A stretch of DNA of 64,000 bases from RYN-230 sp963718305 (lineage in GTDB: Bacteria; Actinomycetota; Actinomycetes; Streptosporangiales; Streptosporangiaceae). The position numbers were made by a program, and so were the translations under genes. Shown here in pieces: positions 49,854 to 57,935 of the stretch (positions within the stretch are counted from its first letter, which is position 1; every line of letters begins with the position of its first letter). The notes under the pieces are model-generated. The model saw only the letters and a list, made by a program, of their open reading frames with translations. It was not told where the DNA came from and did not search any database. The stretch covers positions 558,001 through 622,000 of the forward strand of contig CAVQZG010000010.1 of the NCBI GenBank assembly GCA_963718305.1, given 5' to 3'.

Positions 49854-51857
49854 TCAGCGGTTCTTGAAGATCATGTAGAGCACTCGCAGGCCGAGGACGC
49901 CGGCGACAACGAGCAGGTAGTAGCCGATCAGCTGGCCGAGACTGACGTTCGGGGTGATCTTGGGCCCACTGGTGACGCCGAGCAGCAGCGCGGCGGCGAT
50001 GCCGGAGGCCGCGGCGAGCACGGTGAGCAGGACCTGGTTGGTCAGGCTGGTGATCACCCGGCGGTCGCGTTCGTCGGCGAACAGCCGCACGTTGAGGCTG
50101 AGCCTGCCTTGTTCCAGCGCGCCGGTGACGCGGTCGAACCGGCGGGGGAGCCGGCGCAGCACCGGGACCAGCGCGATCAGCTCCTCGACGGCCGTCTTGG
50201 GCACGGTGAGGGGTGACACCCCGGCCACCTGGTCGGCGGCATAAGCGCGTGCCTCGCTGGCGATGTCAATTCCGGGGGTCAGAAGGCTGAGGCTGCCCTC
50301 CAGGGTGGCCAGCGACCGCAAGACCGTGGCGATCTCGGCCGGGATGACCAGTTCAAAGCGGGTAGCCAGGCGGAACAGATCGGTGAACATCTCGGCGGTG
50401 GCCGCGGTGCCGCCGGCCAGGTGACGTGCCATGAACTGGCCTAGCGCCCGTTCCAGCGCAAGCTCGTCAACCTCGTCGGGGCGGCTGAGCAGCTCCAGCA
50501 GCGCGTCGCGCAGCGCGGCGGGGTCGCCGCGGCCCAGCGCGAGCAGCAGTGCCTGCAACGCGTATCGCTGCTGGGCGTCTAGGCGGCCCACCGAGCCGAA
50601 GTCCAGCAGGGCCAGGCGCCCGTCTGTGAGCAGCAAGATATTGCCCGGATGCGGGTCGGCGTGGAACACGCCGCCTTCGGTGATCTGGTACACCATGCTG
50701 CGCAGCAGCACCCGGGCCAGCTCGGCACGGTCCAGCCCCCGGCGCTCGATCACCTGCTCCGCCGCGCGCAGGCTGACTCCGTCCAGCCATTCGATGACGA
50801 GCACATGCTCGGTGGATAGCCGCTCATGCAAGGCGGGCAGGACCACCGTGATGTCGTTCGAGGCGGCTCGCTGCTGACCGGCCCAGGTGGCCGCTACCGC
50901 CGTCATGTTGCGGGCCTCCACCCGGAAATCGAGTTCTTCCCGGATGGCGGCGGCGAACCCGCGAGCTACGTCGGCCGTGCCGACCGCGCGTGCCCACTGG
51001 GTGCGATCCTCAAGCCTGACCGCCAGGCGGAGCAGGATGTCCAGGTCCTGTTCGACGGTGGCATGGATCCCTGGCCGCTGGACCTTCACCGCCACCTCGG
51101 TGCCAGGGCCTTCGCCGTCACGCAGGCGGGCCCTGTGAACCTGGGCAATCGATGCGGCGGCGGCCGGCTCGGGCTGCAGTTCGGCGAAAACCTCATCTGC
51201 TGGCGCCCCGAGTGACTGGGAAATTACCTCCTCGACCTGTTCCCAGGGGGCAGGCTCGGCCCGGTCCTGAAGCCGGGTGAGTTCGGTAATGAATTCCTCC
51301 GGGAGCAGATCGCGGCGCGTGGACAGCAGCTGGCCCAGCTTGGTGAAGGTCACCCCGCCTTCCTCTAGGGCACGCCGCAGCGACAGCGCGAGCGCCGCAC
51401 GCCCGCCACTGGTGTCCCCGCCGCGCAGCCCCCGCCCGCGCAGGAAAGGGGCCAGACCATGCCGCACCGCGATACGGCTTATCTGCCAATAGCGTCGTGA
51501 GCGCGAAATCGCCTGTCGCGTGCTGAGGATGATCTCCAGTGGCTGCGGCAGCATCCCGCTCGGTACCAGCGCCTCGGCTGCCACGATGAAAACCATCGCG
51601 ACGATCAGCGGAATGCCGATCGCCACGCCGACAAACGCGACCGGATGCCCAGGCTGTGCCGCCTGCAATGACCTGCCCAGAAGATAGGCAGCGAGAAAGC
51701 CGAGCAGACCGGCGATCAGCGCCCGCACCGCCCCCACCGGCAACCCCAGCAGCCGCCGCGCCGCCCACGCCAGGCCCGCCACGATCGCCGTGCTGGTGGT
51801 GAGTACGACCAGAGCAAAGGCAATCGTGCTCACGGCCGACGACTGCACTGCCAGCAT
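49854..51857 (-). CDS. AarF/UbiB (ABC1/ADCK) family protein kinase-like protein
   Basis: A 667-residue membrane-associated atypical kinase. Several N-terminal hydrophobic segments precede the UbiB core: the KxGQ motif GGVTFTKLGQLLSTRRDLLP, AAASIAQVHRARL (the Ala-rich loop), VAVKVQRPGI (Lys), GVFHADPHPGNILLL (catalytic loop) and LALLDFGSVGRL (DFG). Two C-terminal hydrophobic helices end the protein. UbiB proteins support isoprenoid-quinone biosynthesis or lipid handling; in actinobacteria the role is less clear. ATG 51857 has ggaaggaagag upstream; ATG 51914 lacks this. Confidence 0.92.
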   Translation of the reverse strand: MLAVQSSAVSTIAFALVVLTTSTAIVAGLAWAARRLLGLPVGAVRALIAGLLGFLAAYLLGRSLQAAQPGHPVAFVGVAIGIPLIVAMVFIVAAEALVPSGMLPQPLEIILSTRQAISRSRRYWQISRIAVRHGLAPFLRGRGLRGGDTSGGRAALALSLRRALEEGGVTFTKLGQLLSTRRDLLPEEFITELTRLQDRAEPAPWEQVEEVISQSLGAPADEVFAELQPEPAAAASIAQVHRARLRDGEGPGTEVAVKVQRPGIHATVEQDLDILLRLAVRLEDRTQWARAVGTADVARGFAAAIREELDFRVEARNMTAVAATWAGQQRAASNDITVVLPALHERLSTEHVLVIEWLDGVSLRAAEQVIERRGLDRAELARVLLRSMVYQITEGGVFHADPHPGNILLLTDGRLALLDFGSVGRLDAQQRYALQALLLALGRGDPAALRDALLELLSRPDEVDELALERALGQFMARHLAGGTAATAEMFTDLFRLATRFELVIPAEIATVLRSLATLEGSLSLLTPGIDIASEARAYAADQVAGVSPLTVPKTAVEELIALVPVLRRLPRRFDRVTGALEQGRLSLNVRLFADERDRRVITSLTNQVLLTVLAAASGIAAALLLGVTSGPKITPNVSLGQLIGYYLLVVAGVLGLRVLYMIFKNR

Positions 51858-52180
51858 CTCTTCCTTCCCCGGCGGCAGCCGCACGAGAACGAGGGTAGGA
51901 AAACTCTTGATCAAGGATCAGGCCAGAGCTTCGCACGCGCATCACCCTGCGTGGGGGATGGCCTATACGGCCTGCGGACAGCCGTTCAAGCGTCCGGGAC
52001 CAGGCAGCCACGCTATTCGTATCGCACTATTGCACTTTGCTTTCAAATGGACTCGCTGAGCGAATGAATGAAGATCACCCTCGGGAGCGTGAAGGACGCC
52101 CTCATGCGGGCCTAGGCGTGGAGCTGATCACCTCCTGGCGGGCTCTTGCCCCGGCCATATATTTCCCCGCCTGGCCCGGA
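51858..52180. other. Intergenic stretch without a recognisable gene
   Basis: No conserved reading frame is visible on either strand. The part from about 51890 to 52080 is less GC-rich than its surroundings and should include the promoter of the UbiB-like gene; I see no confident -35/-10 pair and no RNA gene. Confidence 0.5.
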
Positions 52181-52219
52181 GGGAACGGGCTCGGGCCGGT
52201 TGAGACCCTCCCCGTTCCC
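52181..52219 (-). terminator. Stem-loop beyond the VOC gene
   Basis: GGGAACGGG (52181-52189) pairs with CCCGTTCCC (52211-52219) around a 21-base loop. It lies 32 bases past the stop of the minus-strand VOC gene, a typical position for a terminator, although no T-run follows. Confidence 0.45.
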
Positions 52220-52250
52220 CCGAGCACGCCCCGCGCCTCCTTGATGGTTT

Positions 52251-52652
52251 CTAGGTCGCGGTTGCGGCTGCCTGGGCTTTTTCCAGTTCGCCAACGCTGA
52301 TTTCGACGCAAAACTCGTTGCCCTCGGGATCGGCCAGGATCACCCAGCCGAACTCGGGGCGCTGGTCGCTGACGATCGAGGCGCCCAGCCCGGTGAGCCG
52401 GGCGATCTCCTCATCCTGGGTCCGGTCGGCCGGCATGACGTCCAGGTGCACCCGGTTCTTGATCGTCTTGTCCTCGGGAACCCTGACGAAGTAGAGCCGC
52501 GGGTGGCCCTCGCCCAGGTTCCCGACGGCGGACTCCTCGAAGCCCGGCTGGGGCTCCTCGATCACCGGCCACCCGGTGACCTGCCCCCAGAATCTGGCCA
52601 GGGCGCGGGGATCGGCGCAGTCGAACGTGATGTTAAGAATGGCAGAACTCAC
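52251..52652 (-). CDS. VOC family protein (glyoxalase-6 type)
   Basis: A 133-residue protein with the glyoxalase-like pattern ILNITFDCADPRALARFWGQ, VTGWPVIEEPQPGFEESAVG, RVHLDVMPADRTQDEEIARL and VILADPEGNEFCVEIS. The His of VHLDV and Glu of FCVEI are typical metal-site positions in this group. It is monocistronic and divergent from the PPOX gene at 52833. Substrate unknown. Confidence 0.9.
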   Translation of the reverse strand: MSSAILNITFDCADPRALARFWGQVTGWPVIEEPQPGFEESAVGNLGEGHPRLYFVRVPEDKTIKNRVHLDVMPADRTQDEEIARLTGLGASIVSDQRPEFGWVILADPEGNEFCVEISVGELEKAQAAATAT

Positions 52653-52832
52653 GGCATTCTCCGCTCCAGTGCGGGCGCCTGCCGCCGGGCGTCAGCGGAC
52701 GGCGGGAGGCGCGGGAATCAGACCTGACATCGACCGCCCTCCCTCCTGTTCCGTAGCCAGAAAGACCAGGCACTATCTTGCCACGGGAGATGCCGGAAAC
52801 CGAGCGGGTAACCCCGGCTGTACGGTGCCGTC

Positions 52833-53225
52833 ATGGCTATCTCGTTCAGTGCAGAGACGCTCAGGCTGCTGGAGGGGCGTAACTACGCCGTCCTGGCCAC
52901 CATCAACCCCGACGGCAGCCCGCACACCTCCACGATGTGGGTCGGTCTCGACGGTGATGACCTGCTGTTCTCCACCGTGGAAGGACGCGTGAAGCACCGC
53001 AACATGCTGCGCGATCCGCGCGTCAGCGTCACCGTGTGGGACTCAGCGGACCCGGAAATCTCGGTGGATCTCCGGGGCCGGGTGTCGATGACACCCGACC
53101 CCGAGCGGTTGCTGCATATCCAGCTGGCCCGCAAGTACGACGCCGATCCGGGCGAGGACCGTCCTGGCGCGCACCGCGTGATCGTGCGGATGACAGTGGC
53201 GAAGGTGGCCGGGCATGCTGCCTAG
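52833..53225 (+). CDS. PPOX-class F420-dependent oxidoreductase (TIGR03618-like)
   Basis: A 130-residue split-barrel flavin/deazaflavin-binding protein. FSAETLRLLEGRNYAVLATI, NPDGSPHTSTMWVGLDGDDL and VEGRVKHRNMLRDPRVSVTV, with the basic K-x-R-N element that contacts the F420 phosphate, match the actinobacterial F420-dependent group. Members reduce quinones, biliverdin or other small molecules. Followed three bases after its stop by a GNAT gene, so probably one transcript. Confidence 0.9.
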   Translation: MAISFSAETLRLLEGRNYAVLATINPDGSPHTSTMWVGLDGDDLLFSTVEGRVKHRNMLRDPRVSVTVWDSADPEISVDLRGRVSMTPDPERLLHIQLARKYDADPGEDRPGAHRVIVRMTVAKVAGHAA

Positions 53226-53228
53226 CCC

Positions 53229-53621
53229 GTGATCACCTACGCGTGGCGCGGGCCCTTCACCAGCACTGAGGTCAGTGCGCTGCACGCGGCGGCTTTTGGT
53301 TACCGGGACGCCGCCCGGAACTGGCGGGATCAGGTGGAACGTCACAGCCTGGGCTGGGTCTGCGCCCGAGACGGGGATGATCTCGCCGGGTTCGTCAACG
53401 TGGCCTGGGATGGTGGCGCCCACGCCTTCATCCTCGACACCATGGTCGCGCCCCGGATGCACCGGCAGGGAACCGGCACCAGGCTGGTCGCCCTGGCCAT
53501 CGAGGAAGCGCGCCGGGCGGGCTGCGCCTGGCTGCACGTCAACTTCGAGGAGCACCTGCGGCCGTTCTACCTCCGCGGTTGCGGATTCACCGCCTCCCCC
53601 GCTGGCCTCATCGCCTTGTGA
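53229..53621 (+). CDS. GNAT family N-acetyltransferase
   Basis: A 130-residue small acetyltransferase. The acetyl-CoA site is FILDTMVAPRMHRQGTGTRL (V-x-P-x-x-R/H-x-x-G-x-G), then VALAIEEARRAGCAWLHVNF and the C-terminal FYLRGCGFTASPAGLIAL. Starts at GTG 53229 immediately after the PPOX gene stop. Acceptor unknown. Confidence 0.9.
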   Translation: MITYAWRGPFTSTEVSALHAAAFGYRDAARNWRDQVERHSLGWVCARDGDDLAGFVNVAWDGGAHAFILDTMVAPRMHRQGTGTRLVALAIEEARRAGCAWLHVNFEEHLRPFYLRGCGFTASPAGLIAL

Positions 53622-53723
53622 AACGGTCGGGCTGGAGGAGCAAGTCCGACCCCAAACCGGACCACTGAATAGCCATCGAATTGGACCTTATCAGCGATCC
53701 GGTTGCTGCCTAGGGTCACGTAC

Positions 53724-54956
53724 ATGAGCACTATGACCCAGACCGGACACCCCGGGCCTACGGCATCCACCGAGCCGCCGGACCGCCGGGCGCCGCGCGC
53801 CCGGCTGATCAGCGGCCGCCTGGCCCTGGCGCTCCTGTCCTCCTTTGGCGCGCTCACCAGCTTCTACCTGCTGCTGTCGGTGACACCGATGTACGCCGTG
53901 TCGGCAGGCGCCGGAAGCGCCAAGGCCGGCGTGGTGACTGGCTCGCTCATGCTGGCCACCGTCCTGGCCGAGTTCGCCTCAGCCAGGCTGATGAGGCGTT
54001 ATGGCTACCGCAGGGTGTTCGCCGCGGGGGCGCTGCTGCTCGGCGGCCCGGCCCTGGCCCTGCTGGGCCCGCACAGCGTCATCGCGATCGTCGCGGTCAG
54101 CATCGCCCGCGGCCTCGGCTTCGGCCTCAACACCGTCGTCATCGGGGCCCTGGTGGCCACCGCGCTGCCCCCGGAACGGCGCGGCGAGGGGATCGGCCTG
54201 GCCGGAGTCGTCGCCTGCCTGCCCGCGATCGTGGCCCTGCCGTCTGGCGTCTGGCTGGCCGAGAACACCAGTTACGCGGTGGTCATCGCGATCACGGCGA
54301 TCAGTGCCCTGGCCCCGCTCGCGGCAATCCCGTGGCTGACCAGCCCGGCTGATCATCAGGCGGAAGCGGACCCGGGTACGGCGCAGCCGGCCGGGCTGCT
54401 CGCCAGCCTGCGATCCGGCGGCCAACTGCGGCCGTCCCTGGTCTTCGCGGCGACGACCGTGTCGGCTGGTGTGGTCGCCGCATTCCTGCCGCTCGCGGCC
54501 GGCGTATCCGGCGGCGTCGCCGCCCTCGGGCTGCTCGTGCAGGCCGTCGCCTCGACGGCGAGCCGCTGGTGGGCCGGGCGGCACGGTGACCGGCACGGCC
54601 ACGCCGGCCTGCTGGTCCCGGGACTGCTGACCGGTGCCGCGGGGATGAGCCTGCTGATCTGGGTGACCGCCCCGTTCGCACTGATCACGGGCATGTGCCT
54701 GTTCGGGATCGGCTTCGGGATCAGCCAGAATGCCACCTTCGCGCTGATGATCGACCGCGCGCCGGTCTCCGGCTACGGCACCGCCAGCGCCCTGTGGAAC
54801 CTGGCCTACGACGCCGGATACGGCGCCGGTCCTGCGGTGTTCGGCGTGTTCGTGGTCTACACCGGCTACCCGGCGGCCTTCGCCCTCACCGGGATGCTGA
54901 TGCTCGCCGCGCTCGTCCCGGCCATCCGTGACCGCACCGCCAGCGGCCGCGATTGA
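53724..54956 (+). CDS. MFS transporter
   Basis: A 410-residue major facilitator protein with twelve predicted helices. An N-terminal hydrophilic part (TQTGHPGPTASTEPPDRRAP) precedes LALALLSSFGALTSFYLLLS. Motif A-like loops are ASARLMRRYGYRRVFAAGAL and STASRWWAGRHGDRHGHAGL. The overall pattern fits efflux-type MFS proteins. ATG 53724 is used; ATG 53733 is possible. Its last 91 bases are overlapped by the antisense end of the MmyB-like regulator. Confidence 0.9.
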   Translation: MSTMTQTGHPGPTASTEPPDRRAPRARLISGRLALALLSSFGALTSFYLLLSVTPMYAVSAGAGSAKAGVVTGSLMLATVLAEFASARLMRRYGYRRVFAAGALLLGGPALALLGPHSVIAIVAVSIARGLGFGLNTVVIGALVATALPPERRGEGIGLAGVVACLPAIVALPSGVWLAENTSYAVVIAITAISALAPLAAIPWLTSPADHQAEADPGTAQPAGLLASLRSGGQLRPSLVFAATTVSAGVVAAFLPLAAGVSGGVAALGLLVQAVASTASRWWAGRHGDRHGHAGLLVPGLLTGAAGMSLLIWVTAPFALITGMCLFGIGFGISQNATFALMIDRAPVSGYGTASALWNLAYDAGYGAGPAVFGVFVVYTGYPAAFALTGMLMLAALVPAIRDRTASGRD

Positions 54957-55759
54957 GGGTCCGCGCGCCGCAGCAGATGGCGCAGGGCCCGGGCAGACGG
55001 AGTGCCCGGGTCCGCGGTCATGAACACCACCTGCTGGTCATCGTCGGGGACGGCGAGCACGTCACAGTTGATGCGCACCGGCCCGATCCCGGGATGGTCG
55101 AACGTCTTCGAGCGGTGGCCGGGAGCACGGACCGGGTTGGTCTCCCACACCTGCACGAACTCCTCGCTGCCGGCCCGCAGGTCCGCCAGCAGGCGGGCCA
55201 GCCGCTCGTCGCGGGGGTACCGGTCGGCGGCGCCGCGCAGCCGCGCCACCGCGATGTGGCTGAACTCCTCGCCACCGGAACTCCGGCGGGCGCCAGGGTC
55301 CAGGAAACGCCGCCGGGCCAGATTGGGCTCGTCCCTGAGGTTGCCCAGCAGGGCTTCGGCGAGCGGGTTCCAGGCGATCACGTCGTAGCTGGCGTCGGTG
55401 ACCACGGCCCCCGCTTCCGGGATCCGGCGCAGCAGGCCCGCCACGTACGGGCGGACTGTGCGGGCCGGGCCGGGCGGCGCCGCCGGGCTCGTGCCCGCCA
55501 GCCGGAACAGGTGGATCCGCTCGGCCGGGGTGAGCCGGAGCGCGCCCGCGAGAGCGTCGAGGATCCGCGGCGAGGGATGCGGGCCGCGGGCCTGCTCGAT
55601 CCGGGCGTAATACTCCACGGACATGCTGGCCAGGCGGGCCACCTCCTCGCGGCGCAGGCCGGGCGTGCGGCGGCGCGGGCCCGCGGGCAGGCCCACGTCG
55701 GCGGGGCGCAGGTCCGCCCGCCGGTCGCGCAGGAAACAGGCCAGCTCCTGCCGGGCCAT
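54866..55759 (-). CDS. MmyB-like helix-turn-helix transcriptional regulator
   Basis: A 297-residue XRE-type regulator with a C-terminal MmyB ligand-binding (PAS-like) domain. Features: ELACFLRDRRADLRPADVGL, RRTPGLRREEVARLASMSVE (helix-turn-helix), YYARIEQARGPHPSPRILDA, then SYDVIAWNPLAEALLG and FDHPGIGPVRINCDVLAVPD. The last 30 residues run antisense to the MFS gene and look non-conserved. It is divergent from the SDR gene, with three tandem repeats between them; this class usually activates or represses a divergent SDR or oxidoreductase gene. Confidence 0.92.
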   Translation of the reverse strand: MARQELACFLRDRRADLRPADVGLPAGPRRRTPGLRREEVARLASMSVEYYARIEQARGPHPSPRILDALAGALRLTPAERIHLFRLAGTSPAAPPGPARTVRPYVAGLLRRIPEAGAVVTDASYDVIAWNPLAEALLGNLRDEPNLARRRFLDPGARRSSGGEEFSHIAVARLRGAADRYPRDERLARLLADLRAGSEEFVQVWETNPVRAPGHRSKTFDHPGIGPVRINCDVLAVPDDDQQVVFMTADPGTPSARALRHLLRRADPQSRPLAVRSRMAGTSAASISIPVRAKAAG

Positions 55760-55770
55760 AAGCCACCTCC

Positions 55771-55818
55771 GGTTCCAGGTACCGCCAGTTCCAGGTACCG
55801 CCGGTTCCAGGTATCACT
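55771..55818. repeat. Three tandem 16-bp repeats between divergent regulator and SDR genes
   Basis: Repeat units start at 55771, 55787 and 55803. The consensus is GGTTCCAGGTACCGCC; the second unit differs at the first base and the third diverges in its last bases (GTATCACT). Head-to-tail copies at 16-base spacing between the MmyB-like gene and its divergent SDR gene are best read as operator half-sites for that regulator. Confidence 0.75.
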
Positions 55819-55860
55819 TGTGCCTGGATCAGCCCCCTGCCGCGGGGCAGAGTCGACACC

Positions 55861-56571
55861 ATGAACGATTCCACGGCCCTCGTTACCGGCGCCAACAAAG
55901 GCATCGGCAAGGAAATTGCCCGGCAGCTCGTGGCCGCCGGGTTCACGGTGTACCTCGGCTCCCGCGACCCGGAGCGCGGCCAGCGGGCCGTGGACGAGAT
56001 CGGCGGCGGGGCCCGGCTCCTCGTGCTCGACGTGACCGAGGCCAAGAGCATCGCCGACGCGGCGCAGCAGGTCCACGACCTCGACATCCTGGTCAACAAC
56101 GCCGGCATCCTGGTTGATGGCCGGACGGCGCCGGAGGCGGACGTGGACAGCTTCCGCCGGACGTACGAGACGAACCTGTTCGCGGTCCTCGCGGTCACCA
56201 ACGCCTTCCTGCCGGCGTTGCGGCGGTCCGCGCGGCCCCGGATCGTGAACATCTCCAGCGGGACCGCCTCGCTGACCTGGAGCACCGGCCCGGACCGGCG
56301 GTTCTCCGCGGGCGGCGGCGCCGCGTACCGCTCATCCAAGACGGCCCTCAACGCGCTGACCGTCTTCTACGCCCAGGCTCTGGAGGACGAGGGCTTCCGG
56401 GTGAATGCGCTCGCGCCCGGCCTGCGCAGGACCGACCTCAACGAGCGCGCCGCCGCCAGCGACGGCGATCCGGCCGAGGCGGCCGCGGGCGCGGTCCGGC
56501 TGGCCTTGCTGCCTGACGACGGCCCCACCGGCGAGTTCTTCTCCTGGGACGGAACCGTCGCGCCCTGGTAG
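55861..56571 (+). CDS. Short-chain dehydrogenase/reductase
   Basis: A 236-residue classical SDR. Cofactor motif TALVTGANKGIGKEIARQL, NNAG motif LDILVNNAGILVD, catalytic Ser in IVNISSGTASLTW, and catalytic Tyr/Lys in AAYRSSKTALNAL. The Arg in GSRDPERG suggests NADP(H) preference. The C-terminal FFSWDGTVAPW matches a group widely found beside MmyB-like regulators. Carbonyl substrate unknown. ATG 55861; its promoter must lie within or beside the three 16-bp repeats. Confidence 0.93.
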   Translation: MNDSTALVTGANKGIGKEIARQLVAAGFTVYLGSRDPERGQRAVDEIGGGARLLVLDVTEAKSIADAAQQVHDLDILVNNAGILVDGRTAPEADVDSFRRTYETNLFAVLAVTNAFLPALRRSARPRIVNISSGTASLTWSTGPDRRFSAGGGAAYRSSKTALNALTVFYAQALEDEGFRVNALAPGLRRTDLNERAAASDGDPAEAAAGAVRLALLPDDGPTGEFFSWDGTVAPW

Positions 56572-56634
56572 GCCCGCCCCCCGGGCCGGGATCGGCGGCC
56601 GGCCGCCGGTCATGACCCCGTCCATAATGAGGCT

Positions 56635-57234
56635 GTGCCGCGACTCGTCACCCCCGCCGTTGCGCCCGGTTCCCTCGCCCGGCTGCGCCAGCCCGTCCTG
56701 GACCAGGACGGCTTCGTGCTGCGGCCCTGGCGGGCGCCGGACGCGGCCGCCGTGGCCGAGGCCTACTCCGACCCCGGCATCCGGCGCTGGCATAACCGGT
56801 CGATGAATGGGCCGGAAGCGCAGGCCTGGATCAGCTCGTGGCCAGGGCGGTGGGCCGAGGAGAGCGGTGCCGGCTGGGCCATCGACGGCGCCGCCGGCCT
56901 CCTGGGGCAGATCAGCGTGCGCCGGCTGGACCTGCCCGAGGGCCTCGCGGAAGTGTCCTACTGGGTGCTGCCCGCCGCCCGGGGCCACCGGGTGGCACCG
57001 CGGGCCCTGTGTGCGCTGAGCGCGTGGCTGTTCGACCATCTCCAGCTGCACCGGGTCGAGCTGGCGCACTCGACGCTGAACCCCGCCTCGTGCCGGGTCG
57101 CCGAACACGCCGGCTTCCCGCTCGAGGGGACCAAGCGGGGCGAGTCACTGCACCGTGATGGCTGGCACGACATGCACCTGCACGCCCGCCTGGCCGGTGA
57201 CCCACGGCCCGCCCTGGCTGGCATGATGCCGTAA
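56635..57234 (+). CDS. GNAT family N-acetyltransferase (RimJ/RimL type)
   Basis: A 199-residue acetyltransferase: FVLRPWRAPDAAAVAEAYSD at the start of the domain, the acetyl-CoA loop VLPAARGHRVAPRALCALSA (glycines partly replaced by Val/Ala) and LHRVELAHSTLNPASCRVAE, HAGFPLEGTKRGESLHRDGW. The loop deviates from the G-x-G/A consensus at its end (G-H-R-V-A). Starts GTG 56635. Acceptor unknown. A hairpin and the IS607 element follow directly. Confidence 0.88.
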   Translation: MPRLVTPAVAPGSLARLRQPVLDQDGFVLRPWRAPDAAAVAEAYSDPGIRRWHNRSMNGPEAQAWISSWPGRWAEESGAGWAIDGAAGLLGQISVRRLDLPEGLAEVSYWVLPAARGHRVAPRALCALSAWLFDHLQLHRVELAHSTLNPASCRVAEHAGFPLEGTKRGESLHRDGWHDMHLHARLAGDPRPALAGMMP

Positions 57235-57255
57235 GGCCGCTAAGGGGTTGCTGAC

Positions 57256-57271
57256 CGCTCCGGTCGGAGCG
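57256..57271 (+). terminator. Compact 7-bp hairpin after the GNAT gene
   Basis: CGCTCCG and CGGAGCG flank a two-base centre (GT), making a near-continuous dyad 21 bases past the GNAT stop. It could be a terminator. It is also close to the expected left boundary of the IS607-type element, so it may belong to the insertion site. Confidence 0.4.
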
Positions 57272-57315
57272 CGTGTTAGCTATCGGATGTATGTTCTAGA
57301 AAGTAAGCTGAACGT

Positions 57316-57935
57316 GTGAATCTGACCGGGTGGGCGTATGCGCAGGGTATCCATGTGCAGACCGCTTACCGCTGGTACCGGGAGGGAACGCTGCCGGTCC
57401 TGGTGCAGAAGGTCGGACGCCTCATCCTGGTGTCCCCGGAGACGGCCACGGAAGCGGCCCGCAAGACTGAGGGCGCTCGGCTGTACGCGCGGGTGTCCTG
57501 GCATGACCAGAGGTCCGGCCTGGACGGGCAGGTAGCACGGCTGTCTGCCTGGGCGGCGGAAGCCGGGTTGCCGGTGACGCGGGTGGAGGCCGGGGTGGGG
57601 CCCGGGGTGAACGGGTCACGGGCGCAGGTGCGCAGGTTGTTCTTGGACTCGGCGGTGACCGTTGTGCTGGCGGGCACCGGGACCGGCTCGGGCGGGTGAA
57701 CACCGAACTGGCGGTGGCTGCCCCGTCCGCGCACGGCCGCCGCCTGGTGGTGCGCGGCGACTGCGAGGTCACCGGCGGCCTGGTGCGCGACGTGGTGGAG
57801 GTGCTGACCTTGTTCTGCGCCCGGCTCTATGGACGCCGATCGGCGCGGAACCGGGCGTTGAAGGCTCCCGGCTGCGCGCGGCAGGACATCGGGCCCCAGG
57901 CCGTGAAGCTCCAGGCGTCCGGCGGTGGCGTGTGA
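57316..57935 (+). CDS. tnpA: IS607 serine recombinase TnpA, frameshifted
   Basis: N-terminal MerR-like helix-turn-helix (NLTGWAYAQGIHVQTAYRWY) followed by the resolvase catalytic domain with the nucleophile Ser in LYARVSWHDQRSGLDGQVAR. The first frame closes at 57699. The C-terminal part continues in another frame as VNTELAVAAPSAHGRRLVVR, GLVRDVVEVLTLFCARLYGR, RSARNRALKAPGC, the normal IS607 ending, to 57935. One missing G in GGG at 57672-57674 would restore HRDRLGRVNTEL. The stop overlaps the tnpB GTG. Confidence 0.85.
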
